From: Pseudoxanthomonas gei
GTDB lineage: Bacteria; Pseudomonadota; Gammaproteobacteria; Xanthomonadales; Xanthomonadaceae
NCBI RefSeq assembly: GCF_010119615.1
Contig: NZ_QOVG01000006.1
Coordinates: 124,001-188,000, forward strand
DNA length: 64,000 nt
Reading direction: 5' to 3'
In this document: piece after piece, positions 36,388-46,321 of the stretch
How the letters are laid out: every line of letters begins with the position of its first letter
How positions within the stretch are numbered: the first letter of the stretch is position 1
The notes under the pieces: generated by a model
What the model saw: the letters and a program-made list of their open reading frames with translations, nothing else
Told to the model about the DNA's origin: nothing
Database searches by the model: none
Made by a program: the position numbers and the translations under genes

Positions 36388-37794
36388 ATGAAGACAAGCA
36401 CGAGCATGGAAATGACCGAAACGGCAACCCGGGCGCTGCCGGTACAGGACGCGCGGATCTATCCGCGTGGTGGGCTGGACGTGCTGTCGCGCGTTGAAGT
36501 GGCGCGGCTCCGCGATGCCTCCAGCGGCGGCATGCACGAATTGCTGCGACGCTGCGCATTGGCGGTATTGACCAGCGGCAGTGCGTCGGACGACCCGCGT
36601 GCGGCCCGCGACCTGTATCCCGACTTCGACATCCAGGTGCTGCAGCAGGACCGCGGCGTGCGCATCGACCTGGCTAATGCGCCGGCCATGGCGTTCGTCG
36701 ACGGTGAAATCATCCGTGGCGTGGCCGAGCTGCTGTTCGCGGTGGTGCGCGACCTGGCGTACACCGCCATCGAGCTGGGCCCCGAGCACGAAGACGAACT
36801 GGTTTCCTCCGCAGGCATCACCAACGCGGTGTTCGGCCTGTTGCGCAACGCACGCATCCTGAAGCCGGCCGATCCCAATCTGGTCGTGTGCTGGGGCGGC
36901 CATTCCATCTCCCGCGAGGAATACATCTACACCAAGCAGGTCGGCTACGAGCTGGGCCTGCGCGACCTGGACATTTGCACCGGCTGTGGCCCGGGCGCTA
37001 TGAAGGGCCCGATGAAGGGCGCCACCATCGCCCACGCCAAGCAGCGCCGCCGCACCACGCGTTACATCGGCATCACCGAGCCGGGCATCATCGCCGCCGA
37101 ATCGCCCAATCCCATCGTCAACCACCTGGTGATCATGCCGGACATCGAGAAGCGTCTCGAAGCGTTCGTGCGTGTCGGCCACGGCATCCTGGTCTTCCCG
37201 GGCGGCGTGGGTACGGCCGAGGAAATCCTTTACCTGCTTGGCATCCTGTTGCGGGAAGAAAACGCCGGCCTGCCGTTCCCGCTGATCCTCACCGGCCCGA
37301 CCATCGCCGCGCCGTATTTCGAACAGATCGACCAGTTCATCCGCCTTACCCTGGGCGAAGCGGCCACGACGCGTTACGAGATCATCACCGGCGATCCCGT
37401 CGCGGTGGCCAAAAACATGACCGCCGGCATCAGGAAGGTGCGCGAGTACCGCATCGCCCACAAGGATTCGTTCTTCTTCAACTGGGCCATCGACGTGCCG
37501 CTCGAATACCAGCAGCCGTTCGTGCCAACGCACGAAGCCATGGCCGCACTGGACCTGCACCACGGACGCCCCGCCCACGCTTTGGCCGCCGACCTGCGCC
37601 GCGCGTTCTCCGGCATCGTCGCCGGCAACGTCAAGGAAGACGGCATGCGCCGCATCGAGGAATTCGGACCTTTCGAGATCCATGGCGACCCCGACATGAT
37701 GCAGGCACTGGATGCCTTGCTGCGCGCGTTCGTCGAACAGCGGCGGATGAAGATTGCGGGGGAATACAGGCCTTGCTATCGCGTGTTGGCGTAG
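36388..37794 (+). CDS. ppnN: Pyrimidine/purine nucleotide 5'-monophosphate nucleosidase PpnN
   Basis: 468 aa, aligning along its length with E. coli PpnN (YgdH). N-terminal DUF4478-type region, central LOG-like Rossmann domain with VCWGGHSISREEY, CTGCGPGAMKGPMKGA, the nucleosidase motif PGGVGTAEE, and C-terminal ALAADLRRAFSGIVAGNVKE. It splits nucleotide monophosphates into base and ribose-5-phosphate; in E. coli it is activated by (p)ppGpp. ATG 36388 is the first Met after the terminator; Met7 or Met9 are possible. The ribosome-binding site is weak. Confidence 0.95.
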   Translation: MKTSTSMEMTETATRALPVQDARIYPRGGLDVLSRVEVARLRDASSGGMHELLRRCALAVLTSGSASDDPRAARDLYPDFDIQVLQQDRGVRIDLANAPAMAFVDGEIIRGVAELLFAVVRDLAYTAIELGPEHEDELVSSAGITNAVFGLLRNARILKPADPNLVVCWGGHSISREEYIYTKQVGYELGLRDLDICTGCGPGAMKGPMKGATIAHAKQRRRTTRYIGITEPGIIAAESPNPIVNHLVIMPDIEKRLEAFVRVGHGILVFPGGVGTAEEILYLLGILLREENAGLPFPLILTGPTIAAPYFEQIDQFIRLTLGEAATTRYEIITGDPVAVAKNMTAGIRKVREYRIAHKDSFFFNWAIDVPLEYQQPFVPTHEAMAALDLHHGRPAHALAADLRRAFSGIVAGNVKEDGMRRIEEFGPFEIHGDPDMMQALDALLRAFVEQRRMKIAGEYRPCYRVLA

Positions 37795-37907
37795 CGCTGC
37801 TGCAGGCTGGGCCACCGCCGTAATTGAGCGCGGCATGCAAGTTGCAGACAGGTCTGCGAGTGGAACTGATGCCGGGTGTATGGAATCCATAGCTCAGGGG
37901 GAATCGG

Positions 37908-38951
37908 ATGGTGACTGGCACGGGGGAACCCTGGGTACCTGACTTCTGCCGGCGACCGAGGGTATTGGTCATGCTGGGGATGGCCGAACTGGTCGTGGTG
38001 GTGGTGGCCTTGTGGCCGGCGGGCAAGGCCGCGCCGACACTGTCCCAATTCGTTTCAGCCAGCGCCCTCTCGTTGTGGATTGCATTGGCCGTCGCGGTGC
38101 TCCTGTGCATGCTGCGCAGGCCATTGTCGCGCCTGCCCCACGCACTGGGCGCGGCAGTCGCGCTGGCGTTGGTTGGTGCAATTGCCTTGTTCGCCGCGGG
38201 AGTGGTGTACGCGCTGTACAACACTCTGGGGACGTCAGCCATGAACGTCGGGTTTTGGCGATTCCTATGCGGAAGCGCGGCGATCGCGGTGTTGATGACG
38301 GCCCTGTTGCTTCGATACTTCTACGTCATTGATCGTTGGTCGGCGCAGGTGAACGCGAATGCGCGTGCCGAAGCAGACGCATTGCAGGCACGGATTCGAC
38401 CGCATTTCCTCTTCAACAGCATGAACCTGATAGCTAGCTTAGTGCGTCGCGACCCCGAAGTGGCCGAACGTGCGGTGCTGGATCTGTCCGACCTTTTCAG
38501 GGCCGCGCTCGGCGTCAACGACGGAGATTCCAGCCTGTTGGAGGAAGTTGAACTCGCCAAGCGCTACCTGTCCATAGAATCGCTGCGCATGGGGCATCGC
38601 TTACAAGTGGAGTGGCGCCTGGGCGATCAGTTGCCGTGGTCGTTGCGCCTGCCCCACCTCATGCTGCAACCTCTGGTGGAAAATGCGGTGCTGCATGGCA
38701 TATCCCGGCTGCCTGAGGGAGGCAAAGTGGACATCGCGATCTGGACCGATGAAGAGAACCTGCACTTCGGCATCGGCAACCCGACACCACCCCCGCAATT
38801 CCCGGGATTGGCGCTACAGCGGGGAACCGGTCATGCCCAGCGCAACATCGCCTATCGATTGAAGTACAAGTTCGGCATGCGCGCCCGGCTGTCGGGCGCT
38901 CCGAGCGACGGTGGATACGAGTGTGAGGTGGTGGTGCCCCTGGATAAATGA
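37908..38951 (+). CDS. LytS/AlgZ(FimS)-family sensor histidine kinase
   Basis: 347 aa. Four membrane helices (~20-38, 47-68, 80-105, 118-138) precede a His_kinase domain of the LytS/YehU/AlgZ type with ARIRPHFLFNSMN (phospho-acceptor His166) and an atypical HATPase with LMLQPLVENAVLHGI. GGGGGAA before ATG 37908 supports the start. No LytTR response regulator lies beside it, so the partner is elsewhere. It sits 121 bp upstream of the minor-pilin operon, the target of the FimS/AlgR pair in Pseudomonas, which suggests it controls that operon. Confidence 0.9.
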   Translation: MVTGTGEPWVPDFCRRPRVLVMLGMAELVVVVVALWPAGKAAPTLSQFVSASALSLWIALAVAVLLCMLRRPLSRLPHALGAAVALALVGAIALFAAGVVYALYNTLGTSAMNVGFWRFLCGSAAIAVLMTALLLRYFYVIDRWSAQVNANARAEADALQARIRPHFLFNSMNLIASLVRRDPEVAERAVLDLSDLFRAALGVNDGDSSLLEEVELAKRYLSIESLRMGHRLQVEWRLGDQLPWSLRLPHLMLQPLVENAVLHGISRLPEGGKVDIAIWTDEENLHFGIGNPTPPPQFPGLALQRGTGHAQRNIAYRLKYKFGMRARLSGAPSDGGYECEVVVPLDK

Positions 38952-39072
38952 GCCGGCGCCCACCGGAATGGCAACGCCTGTCGCTCTATCCCGACCGCCT
39001 ATCCTGAACTGGCTTGCCTGGCACCCGGCCTCGGATAAGGTGCATCCATCCTGGCTGGGGAGCGGATGCTCG

Positions 39073-39621
39073 ATGTCTACGCACCAAATGAAGGGATTCA
39101 CCCTCCTTGAGCTGATGGTCACGATTGCCATCGCGGCTATCCTGCTGACGATCGCCCTTCCAAGCTTCCAAGCCAGCCTGCGCTCCAACCAAGTCGCCAC
39201 AACGACCAATGAATTCCTCGGGGCGATATCCCTGGCGCGCAGCGAGGCGATCCGCGGGACCCAGAGCGCAGGCGTATGCGCGAGCGCGGACGGCGCGACT
39301 TGTGGAGCAGACTGGAACTTGGGCTGGCTGGTGTGGACTGATGTCGGCAATGTCGGCCTGGGCACCCTGGAGGCCACCGACACCATCGTCCGTTATTCGC
39401 AAGGCAGGTCGAAAATGGCGATCAATGCTGGCGGCGTGGGCGCTTTCGTCTTCGATAACCGCGGGCGTATGTCGGCCCGCAATGGCACTGGCGGAGCGAT
39501 GGGAGGAAACCAGGCCGTTGTGATGCAATCGTATGTGTGTCCGGCAGGCAGCAACCTGGTCAGGACCATGAACGTCAACATGACGGGCCAGGTAACGATG
39601 GAACGGAGTGATTGTCCATGA
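39073..39621 (+). CDS. Minor type IV pilin, FimT/FimU (GspH-like)
   Basis: 182 aa. Prepilin site G8|FTLLE with Glu5 (MKGFTLLELMVTIAIAAILL) and a GspH C-domain with SARNGTGG-type loops and a Cys pair. Minor pilins of this type initiate pilus assembly at the tip. ATG 39073 has GGGGAG 11 nt upstream; Met6 (39088) would give an even shorter leader. First of six coupled genes; the stop overlaps the pilV start (ATGATGA). Confidence 0.92.
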   Translation: MSTHQMKGFTLLELMVTIAIAAILLTIALPSFQASLRSNQVATTTNEFLGAISLARSEAIRGTQSAGVCASADGATCGADWNLGWLVWTDVGNVGLGTLEATDTIVRYSQGRSKMAINAGGVGAFVFDNRGRMSARNGTGGAMGGNQAVVMQSYVCPAGSNLVRTMNVNMTGQVTMERSDCP

Positions 39622-40109
39622 TGATCCGCTCAGGCCGAAATATGGCCGGTCGCGGCCGGCAGGCCGGATTCACTCTGATCGAGGTGATGGTGGCCGTATT
39701 GGTAATGGCCGTCGGGCTGCTCGGATTTGCGCTTTTGCAGACGATGAGCGTGCGCTATTCGCAAAGCGCGAATCAGCGGACCCATGCCACCAATCTTGCG
39801 TACGACATGCTCGATCAGATGCGCAGCAACAGGCTCGGTGCCGTTGAGTACCGTAATGCGACATTCACTGGCGGTACCGACACTGCCTGCACACGCGCTA
39901 CTGGCACAGTCACCGTCGCCAGCAACATCACGCGATGGCAGTGCCAGGTCCGCGCCGCGCTTGGTGTCGGATCAAGCGCAACAGTCACCTATGCGGGTGG
40001 AATTGCCACGGTGACCATTGTCTGGGGAGACCAGCGCTGGGAAAGCAATGCTGCCCGCAGGACTGGCGCATATGAGACCGGCACCCTTACCTTGAGTACC
40101 CGCCTGTGA
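39618..40109 (+). CDS. pilV: Minor pilin PilV
   Basis: 163 aa. Prepilin site G17|FTLIE, hydrophobic helix VMVAVLVMAVGLLGFALLQ, then YDMLDQMRSNRLGA, the usual PilV pattern after the helix. One Cys pair in the C-domain. ATG 39618 overlaps the previous stop, and the pilW GTG overlaps its own stop. Confidence 0.93.
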   Translation: MMIRSGRNMAGRGRQAGFTLIEVMVAVLVMAVGLLGFALLQTMSVRYSQSANQRTHATNLAYDMLDQMRSNRLGAVEYRNATFTGGTDTACTRATGTVTVASNITRWQCQVRAALGVGSSATVTYAGGIATVTIVWGDQRWESNAARRTGAYETGTLTLSTRL

Positions 40110-41272
40110 ACCGGATATCGCGCAAACACATCCAGGGCCTTTCGCTAATCGAGTTAATGATCGCGTTGCTGATTGGCTTGATCCTGCTGATAGGCTTGGT
40201 CCAGGTATTCGGTGCTTCCCGCACTGCTTACCAGTTGTCTGAAGGATTGGCGCGTGTCCAGGAGAATGGCCGTTTCGCCATGGATTATCTGCAGCGCGAC
40301 ATCCGCATGGCGGGCCATTATGGTTGTGTCAATGACCAGGCCCGGCTGCAGACCAACGGCGCGCTGATCTCCCACCTGGCAGCAACCGATAATCCGCTCA
40401 ATTTTGCTATCTCGATCCAGGGTTATGAGGCGGCCAATTCCGCGCCGACAAACACCGTCAACGTGGCCGGTGCGACGGCCGGGTTCACGCCGGCGCTTCC
40501 CGCCTACCTGAGCAACCTGAATCCGGCGCCCCGGGTGGGCAGCGACGTTCTCATGTTGCGCTACTTGGGCGCAAACGGAGTGCCCATCATTGGCGTGGCT
40601 GGAAGCCAGGTAACGGTGGATTCCGGAAAGTGGAGCGTGCTCACTGACGAAGGCGTCGCAACCCCGGTGCTCTTTGGTGCTTCCGATTGCTCTTACACGG
40701 ATGTCTTCCAAGGTTCCACGGTGGCACCCGGCACCGGCGTGGTTACGGCGACTGCGAATGGCTTGAATACCACGGCGACCGATTTCAGCGGGCGCTACAC
40801 CGCCAGTCCGGCTGGCCAGTCCATGCTTTACCGTGCCAACGCCGTTGCCTACTACGTAGGGGTCAACAACCGCGGTGTCCCCTCCCTGTATCGAGCGCGT
40901 TTCTCCTCTACTGCAGGCAGCAACGCAATCACCAATATCACTGAAGAGCTGGTGGAAGGCATCGAGAATCTGCAGCTTTTGTATGGGCAGGATGAATCGA
41001 CCGACGTCAACAGCCTGAGTGGCAACATCGGCATGCAGAACACCGCAGCTGTGGTAGATCCGGCCGGTGGCGTTACCAATGCAGCCAGCTGGCGTCGAGT
41101 GGGTCAGGTCCAGGTGGGTTTGCTCGCACGCAGTCCTGATATTTCCAGCGCACCCGCGCCGGTCGACCCTCGTCGTGCCCTGGGGGTGGTTTACACCGTG
41201 CCCGCTGATGGACGCTACCGCAACAGTTATGAAGCAACGATTGCCCTGCGTAATCGTTTGTACGGTCAATGA
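40106..41272 (+). CDS. pilW: Minor pilin PilW
   Basis: 388 aa. Short leader then G11|LSLIELMIALLIGLILLIG; the PilW block GLARVQENGRFAMDYLQRDIRMAGHYGC follows, and the C-terminal half ends YRNSYEATIALRNRL. GTG start within the pilV stop; stop overlaps the pilX start (ATGA). PilW helps form the priming complex with PilV, PilX and FimU. Confidence 0.95.
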   Translation: MNRISRKHIQGLSLIELMIALLIGLILLIGLVQVFGASRTAYQLSEGLARVQENGRFAMDYLQRDIRMAGHYGCVNDQARLQTNGALISHLAATDNPLNFAISIQGYEAANSAPTNTVNVAGATAGFTPALPAYLSNLNPAPRVGSDVLMLRYLGANGVPIIGVAGSQVTVDSGKWSVLTDEGVATPVLFGASDCSYTDVFQGSTVAPGTGVVTATANGLNTTATDFSGRYTASPAGQSMLYRANAVAYYVGVNNRGVPSLYRARFSSTAGSNAITNITEELVEGIENLQLLYGQDESTDVNSLSGNIGMQNTAAVVDPAGGVTNAASWRRVGQVQVGLLARSPDISSAPAPVDPRRALGVVYTVPADGRYRNSYEATIALRNRLYGQ

Positions 41273-41799
41273 AGAAGGCGATTTCCATGCAACACAGGCG
41301 CATAAATCCGCATTCCGCCGCCTCTCAGCGCGGGGCAGTATTGTACGTCGCCTTGATCATGCTGATCCTGATGGCGCTTATCGGCATCGTAGGCATGCAG
41401 GTGGCGGGGCTCCAGGAAAAGATGTCAGCCAACTACCGCAACGTGAATCTGGCCTTCCAGAACAGTGAAGGCAGTGCGCGCATGACAGAGTGCTACATCG
41501 AAGCGCAGGTCAACCGCACAGCCAGCGCGTGCACCGCGGCGCCCATAGAGCAGATCTGCGATACCGGGTTTGATGCCACCAACTGGGCCAAGCAGCGCGC
41601 CATGGACGACGCAGCCGCCGACCGGGTGCTGGTGCGCTCCATTGGCCAGTGCATTTCCGGCGGCGCCAGTCTGGGCATGGGCAGGGAAGCCGAGAAGGGC
41701 GGCGACCCAAACCCGATTTACCAAGTGACAACGTACGCAACCGATTTCGCCAGCAATCCGACGGCCGACGCCGCCATCGACACGATCTTCAGCCCCTGA
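41269..41799 (+). CDS. pilX: Minor pilin PilX
   Basis: 176 aa. SQRGAVLYVALIMLILMALI followed by QVAGLQEKMSANYRNVNLAFQ is the PilX signature. As in other PilX proteins, Glu5 is missing from the mature N-terminus. Four Cys in the C-domain. Coupled to pilW and 10 nt from pilY1. Confidence 0.93.
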   Translation: MKKAISMQHRRINPHSAASQRGAVLYVALIMLILMALIGIVGMQVAGLQEKMSANYRNVNLAFQNSEGSARMTECYIEAQVNRTASACTAAPIEQICDTGFDATNWAKQRAMDDAAADRVLVRSIGQCISGGASLGMGREAEKGGDPNPIYQVTTYATDFASNPTADAAIDTIFSP

Positions 41800-41809
41800 G
41801 AGCTACGCC

Positions 41810-44800
41810 ATGTCATTCCGACGCATTCAGCTCGTTTCCGCCGTCGCCCTCCTGGGTTTGGGAGTAATGGGCTATTACGTTTATTCGGCGTTCGCGGTGC
41901 AAGGGGCCGGCACCCTGGCGCAGGCTCCGTTGAATATCGAAGCCAACATCAAGCCTGCGTTCCTCATGGGGGTGGACAATTCCGGGTCCATGAGCAGCGA
42001 CGAAACGCTGTGCAGGACGGCAGAGGGAAGGTGCTTCTGGAACAACACCACTCGCAGCTTCTTTGATGCGAACGGCGTGGCGCTTGAGTCGGGCACTCAG
42101 TATTCCAAGGTCGTGGATGACGGTGCACCCAGGCCGGACCATTACGGCGCAGCACGCGATCCTGAGTACAACCGCGCTTATTTCAATCCGGCAGTGGATT
42201 ACAAGCCTTGGCAGATGGCAAATGGCTCCTTCGAGACGGATTCTCCGGTCACCGCGGCTGTCGAGGATGTGCGCAATGGTGGAACGACATTCGACTTCAC
42301 CAAGCCACTGCAGAGTACGTTCACCTTCACGGCGGGCATGGTGTTGTACGAGGGAACCAGGTACAACAACAACAACAAGTGCAGCAACTCCCCGGTTCCG
42401 GGCACCGGAAATGCAACCAATAATTGGATCACGCTCACCAGCGACATCACGTTCCCGGCTGGCTCGAACTGCAGTGTTACTTTCGAATACTACCCAGCGG
42501 TGGTCTACCTGAGTACGACGGCCACGCCTCCAGTGGGCTATGACCTGACCAAGCGGGTGCTCATCAAGGCTGCGGGCCCCAAGGGCGCGGACCTTTACAA
42601 GTATGTTTATCTGGCAGGCAATTTCACTACGGGTGGCACAGCTGCGGCGCAGAATTTCGCCAATTGGTGGACCTATCATGGAAACCGCAACCGAGCGATG
42701 ATCGCGGGCATGACCCAGTCGATGGCCGACGTAAAGGATATGCGGGTGGGCTACTTCAAGATCAATCCGGCTCCACCGTCGGGCAATGTCACCATGTACG
42801 ACATGAACACTGACAAGGCCAGTCTGTATACACAGATGCGTTCTTTGGATGCGTCAGGCAACACGCCGCTGCGTAGGGCGGTCCGTTACATGGGCGATCA
42901 GTTCAGGCGCACCGATGCGGGAGCGCCGGTGCAGTTGTCTTGCCAGAAGAATGCAGCCATGCTTTTCACTGACGGCTACACCAACGACAACAATAGTGGT
43001 CTGGTCACTACCGGCGTGGACAACCAGGATGGGGGCTTGGGAACGCCGTTTGCCGACAATCAGTCCAATACCATCGCCGATCTTGCAATGTGGTCGTACA
43101 AGAACAACATCCGCCCGGATATGGGACTTGGCAATGTGCCTGTCCCAGACCAGTGCGCTGGGGCCAATCCCGATCCGCGCCTCGATTGCAACAGGAACCA
43201 GCACGTTAACTTCTACGGAGTAACGCTCGGCGCACGTGGCTCGGTCTATGACGTCAACGCTGCTGCGACCGCCGACCCCTATGCGAATCCACCTGCATGG
43301 GGTGCGACCGGCACCATGAATCTGAACCCGGCGAACGTCGACGATATCTGGCATGCCGCACTTAATACTCGCGGTGAGTACATCAATGCCCAGTCGCCAA
43401 CAGCAATCGTCGATGCGATGCGCAGGATCCTAGCTTCGGTAGGTTCGGGCAACACGCCTTCTGGCAGTATTGGCTTGACTGGCTCCCGAATCGGAGCGGG
43501 ATCGTTTACGGTCGTGCCGCGGTATACCTCGGCCAACAACAGTACCGATTGGTTCAGCACCTTGAGTGGCCAGTCGGCCGCCAGCGATCCGCTAACGAAC
43601 GTGGTGACCTTCACGAGCCTCTGGGAGGTGACGGATCCCGGCAAGATTCCGGCGGCCGCAGCCCGCAACATTGTTTTCGGCAAGACAAACGGTGCCGTAA
43701 AGCCTGCCGCTGCGGTGTTCAATGCGTCGAACGTATCCGCCGCAGATCTATGTGTAGACAGTTTGAAGCGTTGCACGGCCACTGGCGCGAGTGATGGCAT
43801 TACCGGTGTCACGAGCAAATTGAAGGTCACGTTGGCTCAGGCGATAGACTATCTTCGCGGCGACCAGAGTCTGGAGACTTCGACGACGACGCCCCTACGC
43901 AAGCGCACGACACGGCTAGGGGATATCGTGGGTTCCAGCCCGTTGGTCACTTCGCCCATTCTCGACTACGGCTACCGCTCAGTGCGCGACCTGCAGGCCA
44001 ATGGGACCTTCACTTATCCGTACGCCACCAGCTATGCGACGCATATGTCGGCCAAGAAAACTGCGGACAAGCCCATGGTCTACGTGGGCGCTAACGACGG
44101 CATGCTGCATGCATTCGACGGCAAGACAGGCGTTGAATTGTTTGCCTATGCGCCCGCCACCGCTGTTGGCCACATGGGTAACCTGCTGTTCCCGTATAAC
44201 ATCCTTGACAAGAACGCGCAGGTGTTCAAGCACACGTATTACGTGGACGGTCCTTCCACGGTTTCCGACGCTTATATCGGAAGCAGCTGGAAGACCGTGC
44301 TGGTAGGCACTGCAGGCGCCGGTGGTCGTGGCGTGTTCGGCCTTGATGTCACCACTCCGGTCAGTTTCGGTCCCAGCAACGTCCTCTGGGAAGTAAACGA
44401 CCAGGTGACCGCGCTTGATTCGAGCGGAGTGCCGGTCAGGAACAACATCGGTTACGTGCTGGGCAAGCCGGTGATCGTTCCAGTCAAGGTCGGTTCTGTG
44501 GTGTCCTGGAAGGCTATCTTCGGGAATGGCTACAACAGCATCAACCAGGATGCGGTCCTGTTCGTGGTTGATGTCGCCACGGGCGCAGTAACCAAGATCA
44601 AGGCGGAGGAAAGCGCCCGCGCTGCCATCACCAATGGCTTGGGCAACCTGATCGCGGTGGACCGGTTCGTGGGCAGCACCACCACTTCGGGCAGGGACGG
44701 ATATGCCGACACCGTCTATGCCGGCGACCAGAACGGGGCGGTCTGGAAATTCGATCTGCGCAACAATACGGTCCCGGCAGCTCCGCTGTTTGTCGCTACC

Positions 44801-45532
44801 GACGGCACCGGTGCGCGCCAGCCTGTCATGGGTGGCTTCGAGGCCGCGAGTGGTCCCAATGGCGGCGTGATGCTGTACTTCGGCACGGGCAGCTTTTCGT
44901 TCGAGAATGACAAGACCGATAAGCAGATACAGACGCTTTACGGCGTGCTGGATAACGGTGTGGCGATCAGTGGGCGGAGCGCGTTGCAGCAGCAAACCGC
45001 CAGCGCGGACGTCGGAATCAACCGTACGGTCAGTACCAACGTCCTGACTGCGGGCAAACTCGGCTGGTATCTGGATCTCGGAATCACCACCAGCGGTACT
45101 GTCGCCGCCACCGGCGAGCGTTCGGTAGGCTATCCGCGAATAGAAGGGGGCGTCGTGTTTTTCCCTTCCTATGCGCCACTCTCGACTGGCTCATGCTCCG
45201 GGGAAGGGCTTAACAGGATTTATGGATTGAACGCCCTGAGTGGCGGAGCTGCGCTTTCACAGGTTAGCGTAGGGTCGCCCACCGGGCCAAAGCCGGGGAC
45301 TGCCACGGGAGCCATCACCCTGGATACGGGTGGGTCGGCACCGGTGAAAGACGTCGCAGTAATGTCCAATCCCCGCGTCCAGCCGCTCACCTGCGTTCCA
45401 GGCAGTCCTGGTTGTACTGAAGTAGCACCTCCGCCTGGAACACGCTGCACGATGCTGGTGCAAGTGGCGGGGGCGCCACCCATGTACATCCCAAGGCCGT
45501 GCGGGCGACAATCATGGAGACAGGTGCGATGA
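41810..45532 (+). CDS. pilY1: Type IV pilus tip adhesin PilY1/PilC-like
   Basis: 1240 aa. N-terminal signal helix (~9-29), then a von Willebrand A-like domain starting [15 protein letters not shown] with the MIDAS motif D56-x-S58-x-S60, and a second conserved part ([10 protein letters not shown]). From ~680 a PilC beta-propeller follows ([51 protein letters not shown]). It ends in a Pro/Cys-rich tail, [14 protein letters not shown]. PilY1 caps the pilus with the minor pilins and mediates adhesion, surface sensing and twitching control. The stop overlaps the pilE start (ATGA). Confidence 0.95.
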   Translation: MSFRRIQLVSAVALLGLGVMGYYVYSAFAVQGAGTLAQAPLNIEANIKPAFLMGVDNSGSMSSDETLCRTAEGRCFWNNTTRSFFDANGVALESGTQYSKVVDDGAPRPDHYGAARDPEYNRAYFNPAVDYKPWQMANGSFETDSPVTAAVEDVRNGGTTFDFTKPLQSTFTFTAGMVLYEGTRYNNNNKCSNSPVPGTGNATNNWITLTSDITFPAGSNCSVTFEYYPAVVYLSTTATPPVGYDLTKRVLIKAAGPKGADLYKYVYLAGNFTTGGTAAAQNFANWWTYHGNRNRAMIAGMTQSMADVKDMRVGYFKINPAPPSGNVTMYDMNTDKASLYTQMRSLDASGNTPLRRAVRYMGDQFRRTDAGAPVQLSCQKNAAMLFTDGYTNDNNSGLVTTGVDNQDGGLGTPFADNQSNTIADLAMWSYKNNIRPDMGLGNVPVPDQCAGANPDPRLDCNRNQHVNFYGVTLGARGSVYDVNAAATADPYANPPAWGATGTMNLNPANVDDIWHAALNTRGEYINAQSPTAIVDAMRRILASVGSGNTPSGSIGLTGSRIGAGSFTVVPRYTSANNSTDWFSTLSGQSAASDPLTNVVTFTSLWEVTDPGKIPAAAARNIVFGKTNGAVKPAAAVFNASNVSAADLCVDSLKRCTATGASDGITGVTSKLKVTLAQAIDYLRGDQSLETSTTTPLRKRTTRLGDIVGSSPLVTSPILDYGYRSVRDLQANGTFTYPYATSYATHMSAKKTADKPMVYVGANDGMLHAFDGKTGVELFAYAPATAVGHMGNLLFPYNILDKNAQVFKHTYYVDGPSTVSDAYIGSSWKTVLVGTAGAGGRGVFGLDVTTPVSFGPSNVLWEVNDQVTALDSSGVPVRNNIGYVLGKPVIVPVKVGSVVSWKAIFGNGYNSINQDAVLFVVDVATGAVTKIKAEESARAAITNGLGNLIAVDRFVGSTTTSGRDGYADTVYAGDQNGAVWKFDLRNNTVPAAPLFVATDGTGARQPVMGGFEAASGPNGGVMLYFGTGSFSFENDKTDKQIQTLYGVLDNGVAISGRSALQQQTASADVGINRTVSTNVLTAGKLGWYLDLGITTSGTVAATGERSVGYPRIEGGVVFFPSYAPLSTGSCSGEGLNRIYGLNALSGGAALSQVSVGSPTGPKPGTATGAITLDTGGSAPVKDVAVMSNPRVQPLTCVPGSPGCTEVAPPPGTRCTMLVQVAGAPPMYIPRPCGRQSWRQVR

Positions 45533-45990
45533 GCAATGGAAAAACCGTGGTGCCAACCTATGCGTTGCGCCTGCCAGCACTCGCGGGAAGGGTGCGCGGC
45601 TTCACCTTGATTGAGTTGATGATCGTGGTTGCAGTCGTGGCGATCCTTGCCGCCATTGCCTATCCGTCCTACCAGGATCAGATCCGCAAGTCGCGCCGCG
45701 CCCAGGCCAAGGCGGATATGGTGGAGTACGCAGGATTGGCTGAGCGATTCCACTCCACCAACAACAGTTATGTGGGTTTCACCCTGCCAACCACGGTTTC
45801 CCCGCGAGAAGCCGGAGCGACCACCCATTACAACCTGACGCCCGCCGGCGCGTTCGGCGATGCCAACACGTTCACCATCACTGCGACTCCGGCTGGCGCC
45901 CAGGCGGTGGACCGGTGCGGAACACTAACCCTGACGCAGGCCGGCGTGAAGACCAAAAGTGGCGCGGCGACCCTGTCTGAGTGCTGGTGA
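45529..45990 (+). CDS. pilE: Minor pilin PilE
   Basis: 153 aa. Unusually long 24-residue leader before G24|[20 protein letters not shown], then [20 protein letters not shown], typical of PilE minor pilins, and a C-terminal disulfide loop (RCGTLTL...SECW). Overlaps pilY1 and ends the operon; a strong terminator follows. Confidence 0.94.
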   Translation: MSNGKTVVPTYALRLPALAGRVRGFTLIELMIVVAVVAILAAIAYPSYQDQIRKSRRAQAKADMVEYAGLAERFHSTNNSYVGFTLPTTVSPREAGATTHYNLTPAGAFGDANTFTITATPAGAQAVDRCGTLTLTQAGVKTKSGAATLSECW

Positions 45991-46014
45991 GTCTGGACGA
46001 TAGCCCGCTGCGCG

Positions 46015-46047
46015 AAGAAGCCGCCTGCCTGGCGGCTTCTTTTTTTC
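46015..46047 (+). terminator. Rho-independent terminator of the minor-pilin operon
   Basis: AAGAAGCCGCC (46015-46025) pairs with GGCGGCTTCTT (46031-46041) and runs into a long T-tract ending near 46047. It lies 24 bp after the pilE stop. Confidence 0.92.
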
Positions 46048-46321
46048 TTGATGCGAACGGCTCTTGGAATTGGGCCGAGTGCGCTCTCAGGCAGAGCTCG
46101 CAGGCACGCCAGGTCACTGTCTGAATTTTGCTGGCCGCTTCACTGGTCGTGCAGGTTGCGCACGCGTTACATCCGGAAGTAGGCTGCTTGGAAGGGCCAC
46201 GCCGGTCGGACGGCCGCTTCGCAAGCAGACGCCTCCGCTGGCGGCAATGTCTACTATCAGGTCGGCGGTGCCGGTCCAGTGGCCAGCCGTGACGAAGAGC
46301 TGAAGTGCAAGGAATAGATCC
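46048..46321. other. Gap between the pilin operon and mmsA; no convincing gene
   Basis: No open frame here has a ribosome-binding site and recognisable protein. On the plus strand, 46201-46317 encodes a plausible protein end (…NVYYQVGGAGPVASRDEE… then a stop) with no start, because a TAG at 46180 cuts the frame. It may be the decayed end of a small gene or chance. AAGGAA at 46307-46312 is the mmsA ribosome-binding site. Confidence 0.4.

Noticed and set aside
33597-36407. Minus-strand open frame of 936 codons opposite the Oar-like receptor
   Set aside because: Shadow frame caused by strong codon bias; the plus strand is plainly a TonB-dependent receptor.
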